Assembly: GCA_963669155.1 (NCBI GenBank)
Contig: OZ022591.1
Span: 19,667,925-19,731,924 of the forward strand
DNA length: 64,000 bases
Source: Arbacia lixula
Lineage: Eukaryota > Echinodermata > Echinoidea > Arbacioida > Arbaciidae
Reading direction: 5' to 3'
Shown: piece by piece, positions 12,736-24,973 of the stretch
Layout: each line of letters opens with the position of its first letter
Numbering within the stretch: the stretch's first letter is position 1
Translations under genes and position numbers: made by a program
The notes under the pieces: generated by a model
The model's database searches: none
What the model was told of the DNA's origin: nothing
Seen by the model: the letters and a program-made list of their open reading frames with translations, nothing else

Positions 12736-14456
12736 CATGGAATAAAAAAAAAAAAATTGTAACAAAATTCAAAGGTGATCTGTCACTAATGACAGACCAC
12801 CTAAAGAAAAATGATGTAATCGTTCACTCATACCCAACCCTAGAATGGGTGGGAGACTGTGGTACCAATGTGCCAACATACTGTATTGTAATACAATGGA
12901 TATGTGGGCCTGTGTTGTACAATATGTACGTGTATTAATTTCATTTGAGCAGTACAAACAGTGTTACTAAATTGTCTGTTTGTGAACTGTCTAGACAGTC
13001 TGTACCTGTATGATTGAGCCTGAGGTCTGTGGGTGGGTGTCATGGTTTGTTTGATATCTCATTGATTTACAGTGGCTAAAGTAAGTAGTCCAATAATATG
13101 TTTCCTTGTCATGATTTCTTTCCAAGACACACAATACACAATATACAGAGAGGAGGTAGAGAAAAGAGGAATGATTTTTAAATAACTAGGAATTGAATGT
13201 AACACAGTACAAGTATTAAACTGATTACTTGCAAAGTTGCAAACAATTAATTATTTATCAAAGTACTCAGCGAGAGAATGAATAAACATGAATCAAGAAC
13301 AGTATGTAACTATTAACCTTAGAATCAAGGTTCAAGTTGAATTCTACCTATCAGCTAGAAATTCAGCAGGTAATATGTTTGTATTATTGGCATGGAAACA
13401 GAAAACAAAACATTTTATGAAACCGAAAGCATAGCATTTATGTACCTATCTGGTACCCCCAAAAGGATCTTTGACTTCTATATTCTAAAATAATTTGAAT
13501 CGGTACTTTGAGCTAGTGTAAACATGGACTTTTGCACTCATTCCTCCTTGCTGAAACAATCATTATGGAATACAAAACCTTCATTTAAAAAGGGCCATTG
13601 TTTTGGACCTCAATTACAAACTCTTACCAAAACCTTGTGCTAAAGTTGCATTTAAAATGCAAATTAATCAGGGAAGGGCAGTGATCTAATTTAGTGAGTT
13701 TGTTTATGGTTTGTTGCACATGTACGAGGCCAGGTCATAACAGGAGATTATCATGAATAATGCACTTCAGTCATTAACAACAAAAACCCATTAATATAAA
13801 AAACAGCGTGTGAATAATAGAATGTATACCATAGTCATTAATAAGAAATGCCCACTCATTATAGCATGCAGTCACTGCTGACGTTGAGCCATCGTAAATG
13901 ATAGAAGGCAGCTCATCCAACCAATGACTAAGTGAATGACCAAATACTACACTAGAAAGTCTGCATGATGAATGTGACTGGTACTCACTCCCAGTCTGTT
14001 TCATGTTTGCCCCCTGACTTAGTCATAACTATATTGTACTCCTGGTAACCATTATAGGATTAACAATGGAAAGAAGCTATGGAAAAGCTGAAGTAGAGTG
14101 TCCAATGGGTAGATCATCGAAAGGAGATCATTATTACCATAGTCTGATGCAAACTCTAAATAAATTACATGTACATGGGGATCTGGGTGACTAAGCTCCT
14201 GCAATACAAAGGAGATCCCCCGAGGAAACAACAGCAAACAACATTTTGTATAATTTGTTAAGGTTTTATCAATGAATACTGCATGGTATTGAATTGGATT
14301 GAACAACTATTTAACATGATAGCGTGAATGGAGTTCGCACACTGTAAAGGATAAATGTACAACTGTGCATGTAGCATGTAGCAGTGCTTATGTGCCAGTT
14401 GTTTTTAACTACTGCATATGTACGCAAAAGCATATCATTCAGATCAGTGTTTTGTA

Positions 14457-14576
14457 TAGTGGAAATTATCTAAGGAGGGACTGGCATAGAGCTCTTTTTT
14501 CCGAGGGGCAAAGTCGCCGAGGAAAAAATAGTAGCTTATCTCTGTCCCTCGGAAGATGGATAATTTCCACTTTCGA
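14457..14576. repeat. Short inverted-repeat element
   Basis: Ends GTGGAAATTATC and GATAATTTCCAC are exact inverted copies about 115 bases apart, and the adjacent TCCGAGG / CCTCGGA pair extends the stem. Phrases GGAAAAAATAGTA recur at about 14520, 14773 and 14810, so the element may be part of a larger composite reaching about 14850. Confidence 0.6.
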
Positions 14577-14750
14577 ACCCAATGCTTGGTATATTTGTTT
14601 TATATCCCTTTTGTAAAACAATAACAAAAAAGGACCAAGAAAGGTCGTTATGTTTATGTACAATCTCGTTCAGAACTGAGCGGGCGTAAATTATAGTGCA
14701 CAGTGCGCGGTACGTCGTTGCAGTCAAAACAAATGTTGTTACCAGGTAGA

Positions 14751-14800
14751 GAGCATGCGCAGAAGTGCCAAGGAAGAAAATAGTAAATTGAGCATGCGCA
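14751..14800 (+). promoter_or_regulatory. Paired NRF1-like sites
   Basis: GAGCATGCGCAG occurs twice, 37 bases apart (about 14751 and 14788), within a direct repeat. It resembles the NRF1 core GCATGCGC. An ACCAATCA motif lies at about 14899. The patch keeps more CpG than its surroundings. A promoter-like role is inference; it may simply be transposon sequence. Confidence 0.35.
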
Positions 14801-15431
14801 GTCCTCCCCAGGAAAAAATAGTAATTTAGATATTCGGAGCCGAGGCAGAGATTTTAGTTTCTAATGAAATTGTTTTGTATTCTGCAAGCATGAATTGACC
14901 AATCACGTTCCTAGAATACTCATGAATATTCATAGAAGGGATATAATATGATTATTGTTACCCCCAGTAAGCCTTTATTGATTGCCCCTCAGTCAAGGCC
15001 CAGGGCTAAAGAATAGAAGAGCTACATGTACACAATAGGGACTTCAGACTTTTATACTGGAGATACTTCCATGTAAATCAATATATGGTCTACATGTACC
15101 TGTACCAACAAGGGGAACTCAATGACAGTTTTTATGTACCTTATATTAGGTGCAGGGTGAAGAATACAATCTTGGTGGGGCCTCATTTTAACCCTCAATT
15201 GTCTTATAGCGTAAAACAAACACCCTGAACCACACTGTGAATTCAATTCTAGAATGAAAATAAGTATCCTCATCCCAGGGCTCTAAACACTATTTTCAGA
15301 TGCATTGTTTTGTTTTGCAGGGGGCCAATTGAGACCCATGGAATTTTTTTCACTGTTACAGTTTTCCTTTTCACTGTTTTGCTGGACTAGACTAGAACGC
15401 AGCAGCCCAGAAGACCCTGATTATTGTTCTG

Positions 15432-15544
15432 GGCCATATTCATCAAACCTTTCTGAGCCTAGTTACTGTAGTTATTAAAGTGCATTCAGCTACATATGCA
15501 TTTTTATTAACTGACTAGGCTGGTAAGGTTTCATGAATATGGCC
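15432..15544. repeat. MITE family D, copy 1
   Basis: About 113 bases with inverted ends GGCCATATTCATCAAACC and GGTTTCATGAATATGGCC. Related copy at 44014-44132 and a possible one-ended copy at about 53848. Confidence 0.7.
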
Positions 15545-17589
15545 ACTGGATTCCAGGGGGAATGTATGCCAGTATGCCAGTTTACTAATCAGCATCTTCA
15601 ATTTGCACTTTTTGAAGAAAACATGGGCATGTAATCTGACAAAATTCAGCACAACAAAGACACATAGTTTTATTTCACTGATTTGTTTGTTTGTTTTAAC
15701 AAGATTACTAATTTATTGTAATTGATCATGAAACCTGAATCGTGAAGTGCAATATATGTATTTTTTGTGATGACCAAATGTAATTCCCCCACATGTACTG
15801 CTCAATACCCATTATGATAATACAAGAAGTAACCCTGTAACTACATGTCTTCTAACAAACCCATTGATACCATCAGGAAACGTAACCTTAAAAAAAAAGA
15901 AATGATACGCGTGGAAAGGAAAGCGGGACCTACAAGTATTTGCTAAGCTGTTTTGAAACATGAGCATGCATACGGTACTCGCTCACCGCCAACCACATAC
16001 ATGGGTATGTTATTACATACTCTGCGTACATTGCGTTACATTCAGGGGGGCTGAGAAACAGGACATATGTTGGGAAAGATTGAATCTATCTCTGCGTAGC
16101 GCAGCCAGCCAGTGCCAAGAATAGAAATCAGACATCCTGAGCTGTTGCCATTTAGTGAGTGCCCCGGTCTTTCAATGCTGGCCAGGCAGCGAGGAATAGA
16201 AATAGGAATTGAGAATCTCTGATGTTTCCTTGAGGCTAACGTATGGGGGTACCGTATACTCAGTCACCCCTTTGCGTGATCTCACCCCATCCCCTGTTGT
16301 ATAGTATGAGTGGAAAGCCCATGTTTCATTTAAGTCCATACTTCAACTGTGAGTAGTCAAAATATGTGAATGATAGGAACATGTTCCTACATGTATTTGT
16401 TAATATTTTGTATTTTGATTAGACATATATGTACATTTTTCTTAATACACATACATGTACTATACATAACACCCAACATTGTAGGTCTGCACACTTAAAT
16501 TCAATTCAACTTTATTTCACTCAATACACAGTAAACAATAGGTATCCTATTAATTGTAATGAATAAATGTGAGGTCAGATATACAGTATGTAAGCTGCCT
16601 TCAACATTTTAGATTTTATTAGATGTTAGATGTTATTTGACTTACATGTGTTTGAAATAAGACCAGCAAATATGGAAAGTAACTTTTAATGCAATTTTAT
16701 TTATGAGTTTTTCACAGTAATTTGATATGAAAATTAACTTTTAAGTTGTAACAATGTATCTCTGGTTCCAATGTCTTGAAATAACCTTGATCTTTCGGGT
16801 CACATTATATGAATGAAGGATGATATTACAATTTTCAATAAATATCCAAAACACCATGCATGAGTATGTACTGTATATTTACTAACTGTAAAGAGACCAA
16901 TTTAATTTGAAGCTTCAGTGTACATACATATGTATAGAGTACCTGGCAAAAGCATCCATATTGCAGTGGGTTATTACAAATCGCATTCATTGAGATTTTT
17001 TTCTCATGCCTGATATTGTGACACAAACAAACTGAACTACTACTTTAGGTACACTGACATATTAAACCCTATAATGTACATGTATGATAATTTATTTTTT
17101 TTTTGTTCACAGGGCTCTTTTGTTGCATTTCAGTGGCTTAATCTCCCTGAGCTCCTGTGTGTTTCAAGCAAGAGTATATGTCACTGTACTCTACAACACA
17201 CATTAGTATTAGAGTATACAGTATTTATTATCTACAACATGTGTCTTCCCTGTTGTGTTGTACATTGGTAAAGCCCAAGTCTGTGTCATGTGCATGTAAT
17301 TAGCGCCCGTCCGACAGTCTGCCCTGGCCTCGCTACGTGTCACATGTCTCCCCTTGTACTTGTTTACGCTGCCTGGTGTGGTGGGGTGACTGATTCTTGG
17401 CCTCCCTGCGAATCCCCTCGCATTTATTCATTCCACATGCACACACGCGTTTCCTGTGAGGGGCCGTACTCCTACTGACCTTACGGCACAAGTAATCTCT
17501 GGGCAGTGATGATGATGATAAAGCATGCATGATATTCATGAGGGCGCAGGCCAGCTTCAAAATGGGCTGTCCACACTCGCAGCTTAAAA

Positions 17590-17699
17590 TTGTAATCTTT
17601 CTAATATTTTCTATGGATTTTCGTCAAAGCGTCATTGTTTCTTTTATAATTCTGCTTTTATTGAAATCAAGTTAACTTCAAGGTGGACTATTCCTTTAA
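17590..17699 (-). repeat. TTAA-type MITE, partial
   Basis: Right terminus ACTATTCCTTTAA with preceding words GATTTTCGTCAAA, TTTCTTTTATAA and AAGTTAACTTCA, matching the right half of the full element at 44913-45146. Confidence 0.6.
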
Positions 17700-17814
17700 C
17701 ACTTGCCTTCCACAAGCATTCTACATATAGTAGTCTGGTGGATTTTCAAGCTAATTTTCAGGCTAATGAAGATGCTTTGAGCTTGCTCCATCTAGCCCAA
17801 GATTTCTTAGGAAA

Positions 17815-17950
17815 TTTCCTCGACCAAATAGCGAGCTATTTTGCCTGAACTGGCTAATGAAGAGGCAAATAGCTAGCTATTTCGTGATCTAGCTAGCTAA
17901 ACCGATCAGAACAAGCTCGCTATTTTGCCCACATCAGTCTAATGAAGACA
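17815..17950 (+). repeat. Dispersed repeat E, copy 1
   Basis: Contains AGCTATTTTGCCTGA, CTGGCTAATGAAGA, GCTAGCTATTTCGTGATCT and TAATGAAGACACCCC. Same order of words at 55020-55172 and 57525-57627. Confidence 0.65.
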
Positions 17951-18179
17951 CCCCCTACAGTGTACATTTGCGAGTGATTAGTGCCGATGTGTCGTGTCCT
18001 GGCACGGTGTATGCTAGCAAACCCCATGGTAAATGTAAATACTTTATGAATCTTCCTGTACACTGTACACAATATGGCTATCTGGCAACAATCAAATCTT
18101 GGCTTGTATTTACATTTACTTTTTTTTCCTCTTTGGATATAATCATGTGTGTTACTATAGAGGGAGGGAAAGAGAGGGT

Positions 18180-18193
18180 GGGGGGGGGGGGAG

Positions 18194-18261
<68 letters not shown>

Positions 18262-18533
18262 TAGACAGAGAAAGAGGCAGAGAGAGATGGTAGTGGGAAG
18301 GGGGGGGGGGGGTGTTAGAGACAGAGAGAACAAAATGAGACAAGAAAATGTGAAAGATAGATAGCTTATGGAAACAAGGAGGAAAATAATGAAACAAAGA
18401 AAAATAAAAAGGAGAATCTAATTTATGAAAAAGAGAAAGCTGAGAAAAAATAGTGATTGAAAGGAGTAAAGTGGAAACAGAGAGAGAGAGATTCAATAGT
18501 ACACAGAAAGTGAGAGGGGATAGTGAAAGGAAA

Positions 18534-18571
<38 letters not shown>

Positions 18572-18614
18572 TGCAGGTGCAGTCTATCTAAAGAAGGTGG
18601 GGGGGGGGGGGGGG
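18180..18614 (+). repeat. GA microsatellites with G runs
   Basis: (GA)n at 18198-18257 and 18533-18571, with G12-16 runs at 18180-18191, 18300-18312 and 18599-18614. The purine bias runs along the SPEN sense strand for over 400 bases. Serine/leucine and Arg/Glu frames here are artefacts. Confidence 0.9.
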
Positions 18615-20454
18615 AGGGAGGGGTGTGTGAGGATTTTGTCAGGGTTGCAGAAGATTTAGGCTTGTCTGGATGAATCATAGCGGGAAGAGGAAATTAAACA
18701 TGCGTGACAGTTAGTAGACTGAAGGAGAGAACGGGCTAAAGATACAGATATAGGAGGGAGAAAAGCCCCTCGAAAAAAAGTTGTTCTGTCAGTTGAGTCT
18801 GATCTGACTTGCTCATTTGAATACAATGGTGTGGCAAGTGTAAGAGTATGTGTTGTTATACAGTAGTGGGCAGGAGGAGGGGGTATATATTTGTTGTAGA
18901 AAGTAATCTGTGCGCTATTTTAGCTAGTAATGTGTGAAGTACATATACATGGACTGTTACTAGTACAATGTTCCATGAAATACTCTTGCAGCGCATTGAT
19001 ACTACACATTCAGCTAAATTGTCTAGATTATTTGGAACAATTTGAAATACCTGTATACATTTCTATTCAAGATTTTTAATTGACACACTCAAATATAGGA
19101 CAAGTTCAAACACAGGTACATGTACATTGTACATTAAGTATTTTTGTATAATTTACTCTGTCATGGCACAAACATTATTAACCCCTCAAAAAAGAAAGTT
19201 CTGCAACTCAAGTTTGAGGGGTAATATATCGTTTTATTCATTCAATATATATTTTTTGTCATGATATTTGTTGAACTGTATTCTATTTTATATTATATTA
19301 ATTACTGCATTGTATTAAGTCAATATGTTTTATCTACTAGTACTATGGTTTCTGTGTAGGGCGTTACATGTTTCTTATGCACAGCAGTGATTAGGTACGG
19401 TTGTACAGTTCTATAGTATTTGGTTGTGCAGTATTCTTTCAGCATGATAATACACACTCCCATATTATGCTAAAAGAACAGTGTCCTACAGGTGTATATA
19501 TTAGAGAGAACCATCATTTGGTGTTCCATCCATGGCGTTTTATTCTGTAAATATAATCATACGACACACAGTCAGAGTAGACCATTGCACACCCTACCCA
19601 ACAGTCATTAGTGATCTCACCATGTGACACAACATACATACAATTAATGGCATGCGAAACAAGTTACACGGAAATACACATGACATAATGTATGCTTCAC
19701 TTTGAACTGTTCCTTTTTGATTTGTGGAGCCTGAGCCGGCTGGGTTCCATTGACTTGAGAGAGATCTGCACTCTCTCGTTGTCAGATCATTGACAAGTTG
19801 GGAGCGTCTCATCGGCTATGTATGTACTCATAGGTTTCCTTGTCTGCAGAATTAATCATTATGAGCTGTTTCCTTCTCAGGAATGAATGAAGTGAAAAGA
19901 AAAGAAAAAAAGATCAGAGATAACAACAAAGTCAAGTTATCAGAGAAGATACTAGACGTGCATTCTCAGTATTTTGCAAATGCAGATTATGAAACAATAA
20001 ACATCAATGTACAGTTGGTGTTTTTCTGCATAACGTTTTTTTTAAATGAAAGTGACATCCATGTAACCACAAGACATGAAGCAGGTTTGCTTTTTGAACA
20101 ATGTATTATAATCCTCTGTTAAAGCTTATTGACTGAAAATGTCCATTTAAAATGATATCCCTTCATTAAAGTTTTATGTACTAATGAAGCATTTTGTTTC
20201 ACAAGCTACATTATGCACAGTATGTGTACATGAATCCCAAGGCACTCTATCTTTCCAGTAGGAGTTGATGTTTTAAAGCTTGATAAACAATAAAATATTA
20301 GAATTCTAGTTGAAGCCTGTGAGTAGATCACAAAAAAGTTGAATTCATTTGTATTCTTTTTGTAGACATTATTCTCAGAAATTGCTCAACTTCATGTATA
20401 GTGGTGTACCATACAAGTAAATGCTAGAATATATGATATCAGGGTACTGTCCTG

Positions 20455-20500
20455 ACCATCGTATAAGACGCACCCGCGTATAAGACGCAGCCCGAATTTG
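20455..20500. repeat. GTATAAGACGCA direct repeat, transposon-end-like
   Basis: CGTATAAGACGCACCCG is followed at once by CGTATAAGACGCAGCCC. Similar GTATAAGACGCAC words are frequent in DNA-transposon MITE ends of animals (general knowledge, not checked). No second end was located. Confidence 0.35.
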
Positions 20501-21109
20501 AGCATGCAATTAAAAAAAAAAATGGTCTTTTAACATGTATACACAGGTATGGGACTATGCATGGTAGGCAATATTTAACAACAAAATAGATGGCTTTGAT
20601 AGCCTGACACAATTGATGTACCGGTAATAAAATCTCAATCACATCACCAGCATAATTACCAGTACTAAGAAAGCACCTGGACTGGTATTTGTCTGAGACA
20701 CCTCAAAGGTACTGCTATGGCGAAAGCTAAGAATCGAACTAACAAACTCTTCCAGCAGCATTTTGCAAAGTACATGTAGTCCATGTAGAAAATGTGCAGA
20801 CTGGTCTCCTTAACACATAAATACCCAACAACGTTTTACAACAGGTCATGTCAGGTGGACTCCCAAAATCGGGGTTTGCTCTCTGGGTAAAAAGTCAAGA
20901 GGTACTGGAAAATATTGACTTGGCCGGGTTTGAGTTGCGTGTCTTTACTTTTATGTGTGTACTTTGAAATGTGTGGGAGGGGAACAGATGATCATTATAG
21001 AAAGAGAGAACAGGAGGCTGCTGATCATACATGTATATGTAGCTGTTTGTGTGCGCAACCAAACCAAAATTATTCTCGGAATAAAGATGAATCAAAAATA
21101 CGAAATGCC

Positions 21110-21128
21110 CCCCCCCCCCCCCCCCCCC
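21110..21128 (+). repeat. C-run
   Basis: About 19 consecutive C on the sense strand. Confidence 0.9.
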
Positions 21129-22039
21129 GTCCTATCATGGGACCCTATGCATAGAGATCCATGTGATGTTTGTGAAGAAGAGATGAGATGGCATGATTAG
21201 ATGAGGCACTGATTCCCTGAGATTGGAGATTGGATGACCTAAAAATGACTGGCAGGGAAGCGATGGAAATAGATAGGGGGTATGACATTTCAAGGATATT
21301 GGGGAAGAGAATGGCAAGTGGATACCAGTCACAAGACTGAATGTTTGTGTCAGAGTTTGGTGTGTTTGATGGATGGAATATAAATGATTATTTGACTTCA
21401 CCTCTGTACTCCAATTTTCTTTACAATTTTTCTTTACAATGTGAAAAACTGACAGGGAGAGTGAAAGAGTGAACGGGAGAGAAAGGGAGAGAAAAGGCAA
21501 ACTGTTGAGAGAGAGAGAGAGGCAGAGATACTTAGACAGAGAAAGAAGGGGGATGAGATAGAGCGAGAGAGAGAGAGAAAGATAAAAAAATGATCAATTG
21601 ATTAAGCTGTAATTACAGCCTTTTTAGCTTAAAAGTACGGTACTGTAATGAGATAAGGATACTAGTAATATAGTAATCTTGTAACAATATAAGGGATACA
21701 TCAAACCATTTAACTTGAACTCCACTTCCAAACAAATATAAATAATGATGAAAACTGTCCAATGCTGTATTTGCGCTTTAAACCGAACAGAAATGGCTCG
21801 TGGGCTCATGCTAGACTGATGGCGTACACAGAAAGGAAACGCCAATATTCTCCAGGCGACTGAGCGGATGGAGGTGCTATTTTCGCTCTGTGCGGTCAGC
21901 GCAGAGAATTATATCACTTCCCGCTCTCAGGGAGCCTGTAGATAGCTGCTGCCGGCCCCAATATACACGGCCCAGGCAGTCCGCTTGCTTATTTGAGCAG
22001 CGGTATTGAGGCTAGGTGGTGGGGAGATGATGATGCATA

Positions 22040-22700
22040 GTCAATGTGCTGAGAGGATCAGCAGTACCTTAGTGTAGTTCAGTTTTTCTTCTATCCGTTG
22101 TGGTGTGTGGTATTTTTTCATCGTAGAAGATGTCATTATATTATACATTTAAAAGAATTCCTTAGTTATTCATGTTCAATGTGGTCTCTAATTTGAGATG
22201 TTGACATGTATAGTAATTGTGCTTGGGGAATCAGCAGTAGTAGTTCAGCTTTTCTTCTCTTATCTTTTGTGATGTAGAATATTCTTTAATCTTAGAAGAT
22301 GATGTCATGACTGCATTCCATGAAATGTCTCAGAGAATCATGTGGTTGTTCACGTGCTTATTAACACTAGATGCGCATGATGGTAGTTCATACAAGATGT
22401 CTCTAGGGACATTCTCCAATTATAGAAGCTGATGTCATGCTACATGATGTACATTGCATGTATGATGTGTGTGGTATTCTCTGGTTATTCATGGAAATAT
22501 ATTCTTTGATTTAGATGCGCATAATGATATCAATCGTACAAGAGTGTTTTTCACTGCTTGTGCATTCTTTAATTCTTGAAGCTGATGTCATAATGGAAGT
22601 CTATATTGTACAGTACATGTACAATGTCAGAGGAATTCCTGGTTATTCATGTGGAATATACATGTACATTACATGTGTGTATTCTTTCATTTTAGTTGCA
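22040..22700 (+). repeat. Degenerate tandem repeat, about 130-175 base units
   Basis: Four diverged units. GAAG(A/C)TGATGTCAT-type words occur at about 22124, 22297, 22427 and 22580, interleaved with GGTTATTCATG and ATTCTTT(A/G)AT words. CAGCAGTA...TAGTTCAG...TTTCTTCT occurs twice at the left. No coding signature. Confidence 0.55.
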
Positions 22701-23918
22701 CATTGAACTGTAATTATGGCAGTCCATACTTGTAGAAGAGTTTTACTGGTGAAACTGAATGCTTATTGGAAGCAGAAGGTGAAGCAATATGAATGGCTAC
22801 ATGTAGATGTGTACAGGTTGATTGGTTGTGTCCTCACTCCTTATACAAGAATGTGTACAGATGCACTCCATTCATCACTTACATACTTTCTGTATAGGGT
22901 TTAGCATAGAGTATAGAGCATGTACAACATGTATAACGTAACGAGTATGGTACAATCACTACTATGGCATGACCAGTGGCTTCATATCTAGAATTAATGA
23001 ATTATGCAGACACATGCCTCAAGATGATTATCCCCAAAAATACCCAAAAGAGCCTATTGTAATGCCTTCTTGTGTGCATATTTGCATACATTAAATTTAC
23101 ATGCAATCCAATGAACAGAGATGACACATTACAGTGAACAATTCACCACTGCGTCAGTACTACAGTAAAATGTCCATGGAAACAGTATGAGAGTTAGTGG
23201 GGTAGCTGATCAAAATTTGCAGCTTGATTTGATTTAGCGATTTTGGCCGAGGTCAGAATTTTTAATACAGTTGACTGCACCGGCTGTTACAATATAAATG
23301 CAAACAGGGCAGATAGGGCTGCAGTGACAGGTTCAATTAAAAGTCAATTAAGTCCGGTCCATTGTTCAGATATGCACATAGGGCCATATGCATAGAAAGT
23401 TCAGTAGCAGTGGCTTGTGTGAACATAGCATTTTTATACACGATGTGCACACCAACATACAAGACATACATGGACATGTATGTACAGTGTATGTGGTACA
23501 TGTATGATGAAGTAAGAGGCATGCAAGCTTTTTCTTTACCGTTAGTGTGCCAGACCAACTGCTGCGACTCTATGGGACATGTGTGTAGCAATGATGAACT
23601 AATTAATGCACAAGTGGCATGCTATGGGTTAGTTGAGTATTGCCACCACAATTAAATATGGTACATATAAGTCTGAATAAAGAGGCTAGAAACACCTTCA
23701 CCTTCCCTCTTTCCTCACATATTGTGGGAAGAAACTGGAGTGACCTAGTCTATATCCAGACTCTAGGCTAGTACAGGGAGATCTTGAGTCTACAGTGTAC
23801 AATGTAGTTCACCCAGCTGCATGCATCTGGCATGTAAAGTTTTCATAACATGTTACCTAACATTGATTACATAACATTGTTAATCAAGTGGCTTCCCATC
23901 TGACTCAAGTGTGCAGTA

Positions 23919-24268
23919 TGACCAGGTACCTCTAGGATACTGGTCAGGAAGCATATGAATCAATCTATTTTCTTTGAACCGACGCTTAGCACCGCTGAAA
24001 AGTTATGCATTCTCAGCATGTGCTTTTTCAGTACATGTAGTTTTAGCAATTATGAACATGAGTGTGTAATGATGGCTTCTCAGAGAGAACAAAAGAAATG
24101 TATGTAGTCTAATTTTGCTAATCCAGTTCTGTTGGATGGCATCAATACTGTTGTGAGCAAAACAGATATTAGCGAACAAACAAATAGGTTTTTCAAATAA
24201 AATATCTCAGCTACATGCAAATTTACACAAACTGTGTTAATGATAATACACAGCTTTAGATATAATAT
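23919..24268 (+). repeat. Dispersed repeat A, copy 2
   Basis: Second copy of the 3185-3535 repeat, same strand; ends in an (AT)n run at about 24262-24280. Confidence 0.75.
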
Positions 24269-24467
24269 ATATATATATAGTAATTATATTTGCACTGAAA
24301 TATCATTGCCTTGTTACATGTATGTAGATGACAGGGAAAGTGTTTTTTTATACTTCGTCTTCATCTCATAGAAGATACATTACTCGATTTTTGTAGATCT
24401 GCACTGGAACTTGCCTGTAATATACTGCACTTGGCATTATGCCAAAAAATATTGGAAGAAAAATATT

Positions 24468-24469
<2 letters not shown>

Positions 24470-24508
<39 letters not shown>
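24470..24508 (+). repeat. (GA)n microsatellite
   Basis: About 19 GA units. Confidence 0.95.
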
Positions 24509-24510
<2 letters not shown>

Positions 24511-24880
24511 GTACATGTAGAAAGGGAAAGGAAGAGAGATTTTCGGGTGCAATTATTCTTGTGACATTTACACACACATGTGCTATGCAAGCAAGCTTCT
24601 TCAGTACAAGGAAGCAATATGCACTACTCCCTCCACACACTCTACAGTGAATAGATTGGCTCGGTGCTTGTGCTATCTGCCTCTGTTATCAGTGTACACT
24701 CTGTACACGTACATGTACGCATTGTGGAAGGGGGAGGATTGTTGTTCAACGCAGCCTGACTAAAACAAGAAAGAATATTGGTATTGTGCTTGTACTCCTT
24801 GCACTGCCCTTGGAATTTGAGCACATGAATTTGAGGGGGTGGGGCTGCAAGTTGGGACATGTACGAGAACCATTTGAATA

Positions 24881-24883
<3 letters not shown>

Positions 24884-24955
<72 letters not shown>

Positions 24956-24973
24956 AATGGGGGGGGGGGGGGG
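24884..24973 (+). repeat. (GT)35 microsatellite plus G15
   Basis: Uninterrupted GT from 24884 to 24953, then a G run at 24959-24973. Confidence 0.95.
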
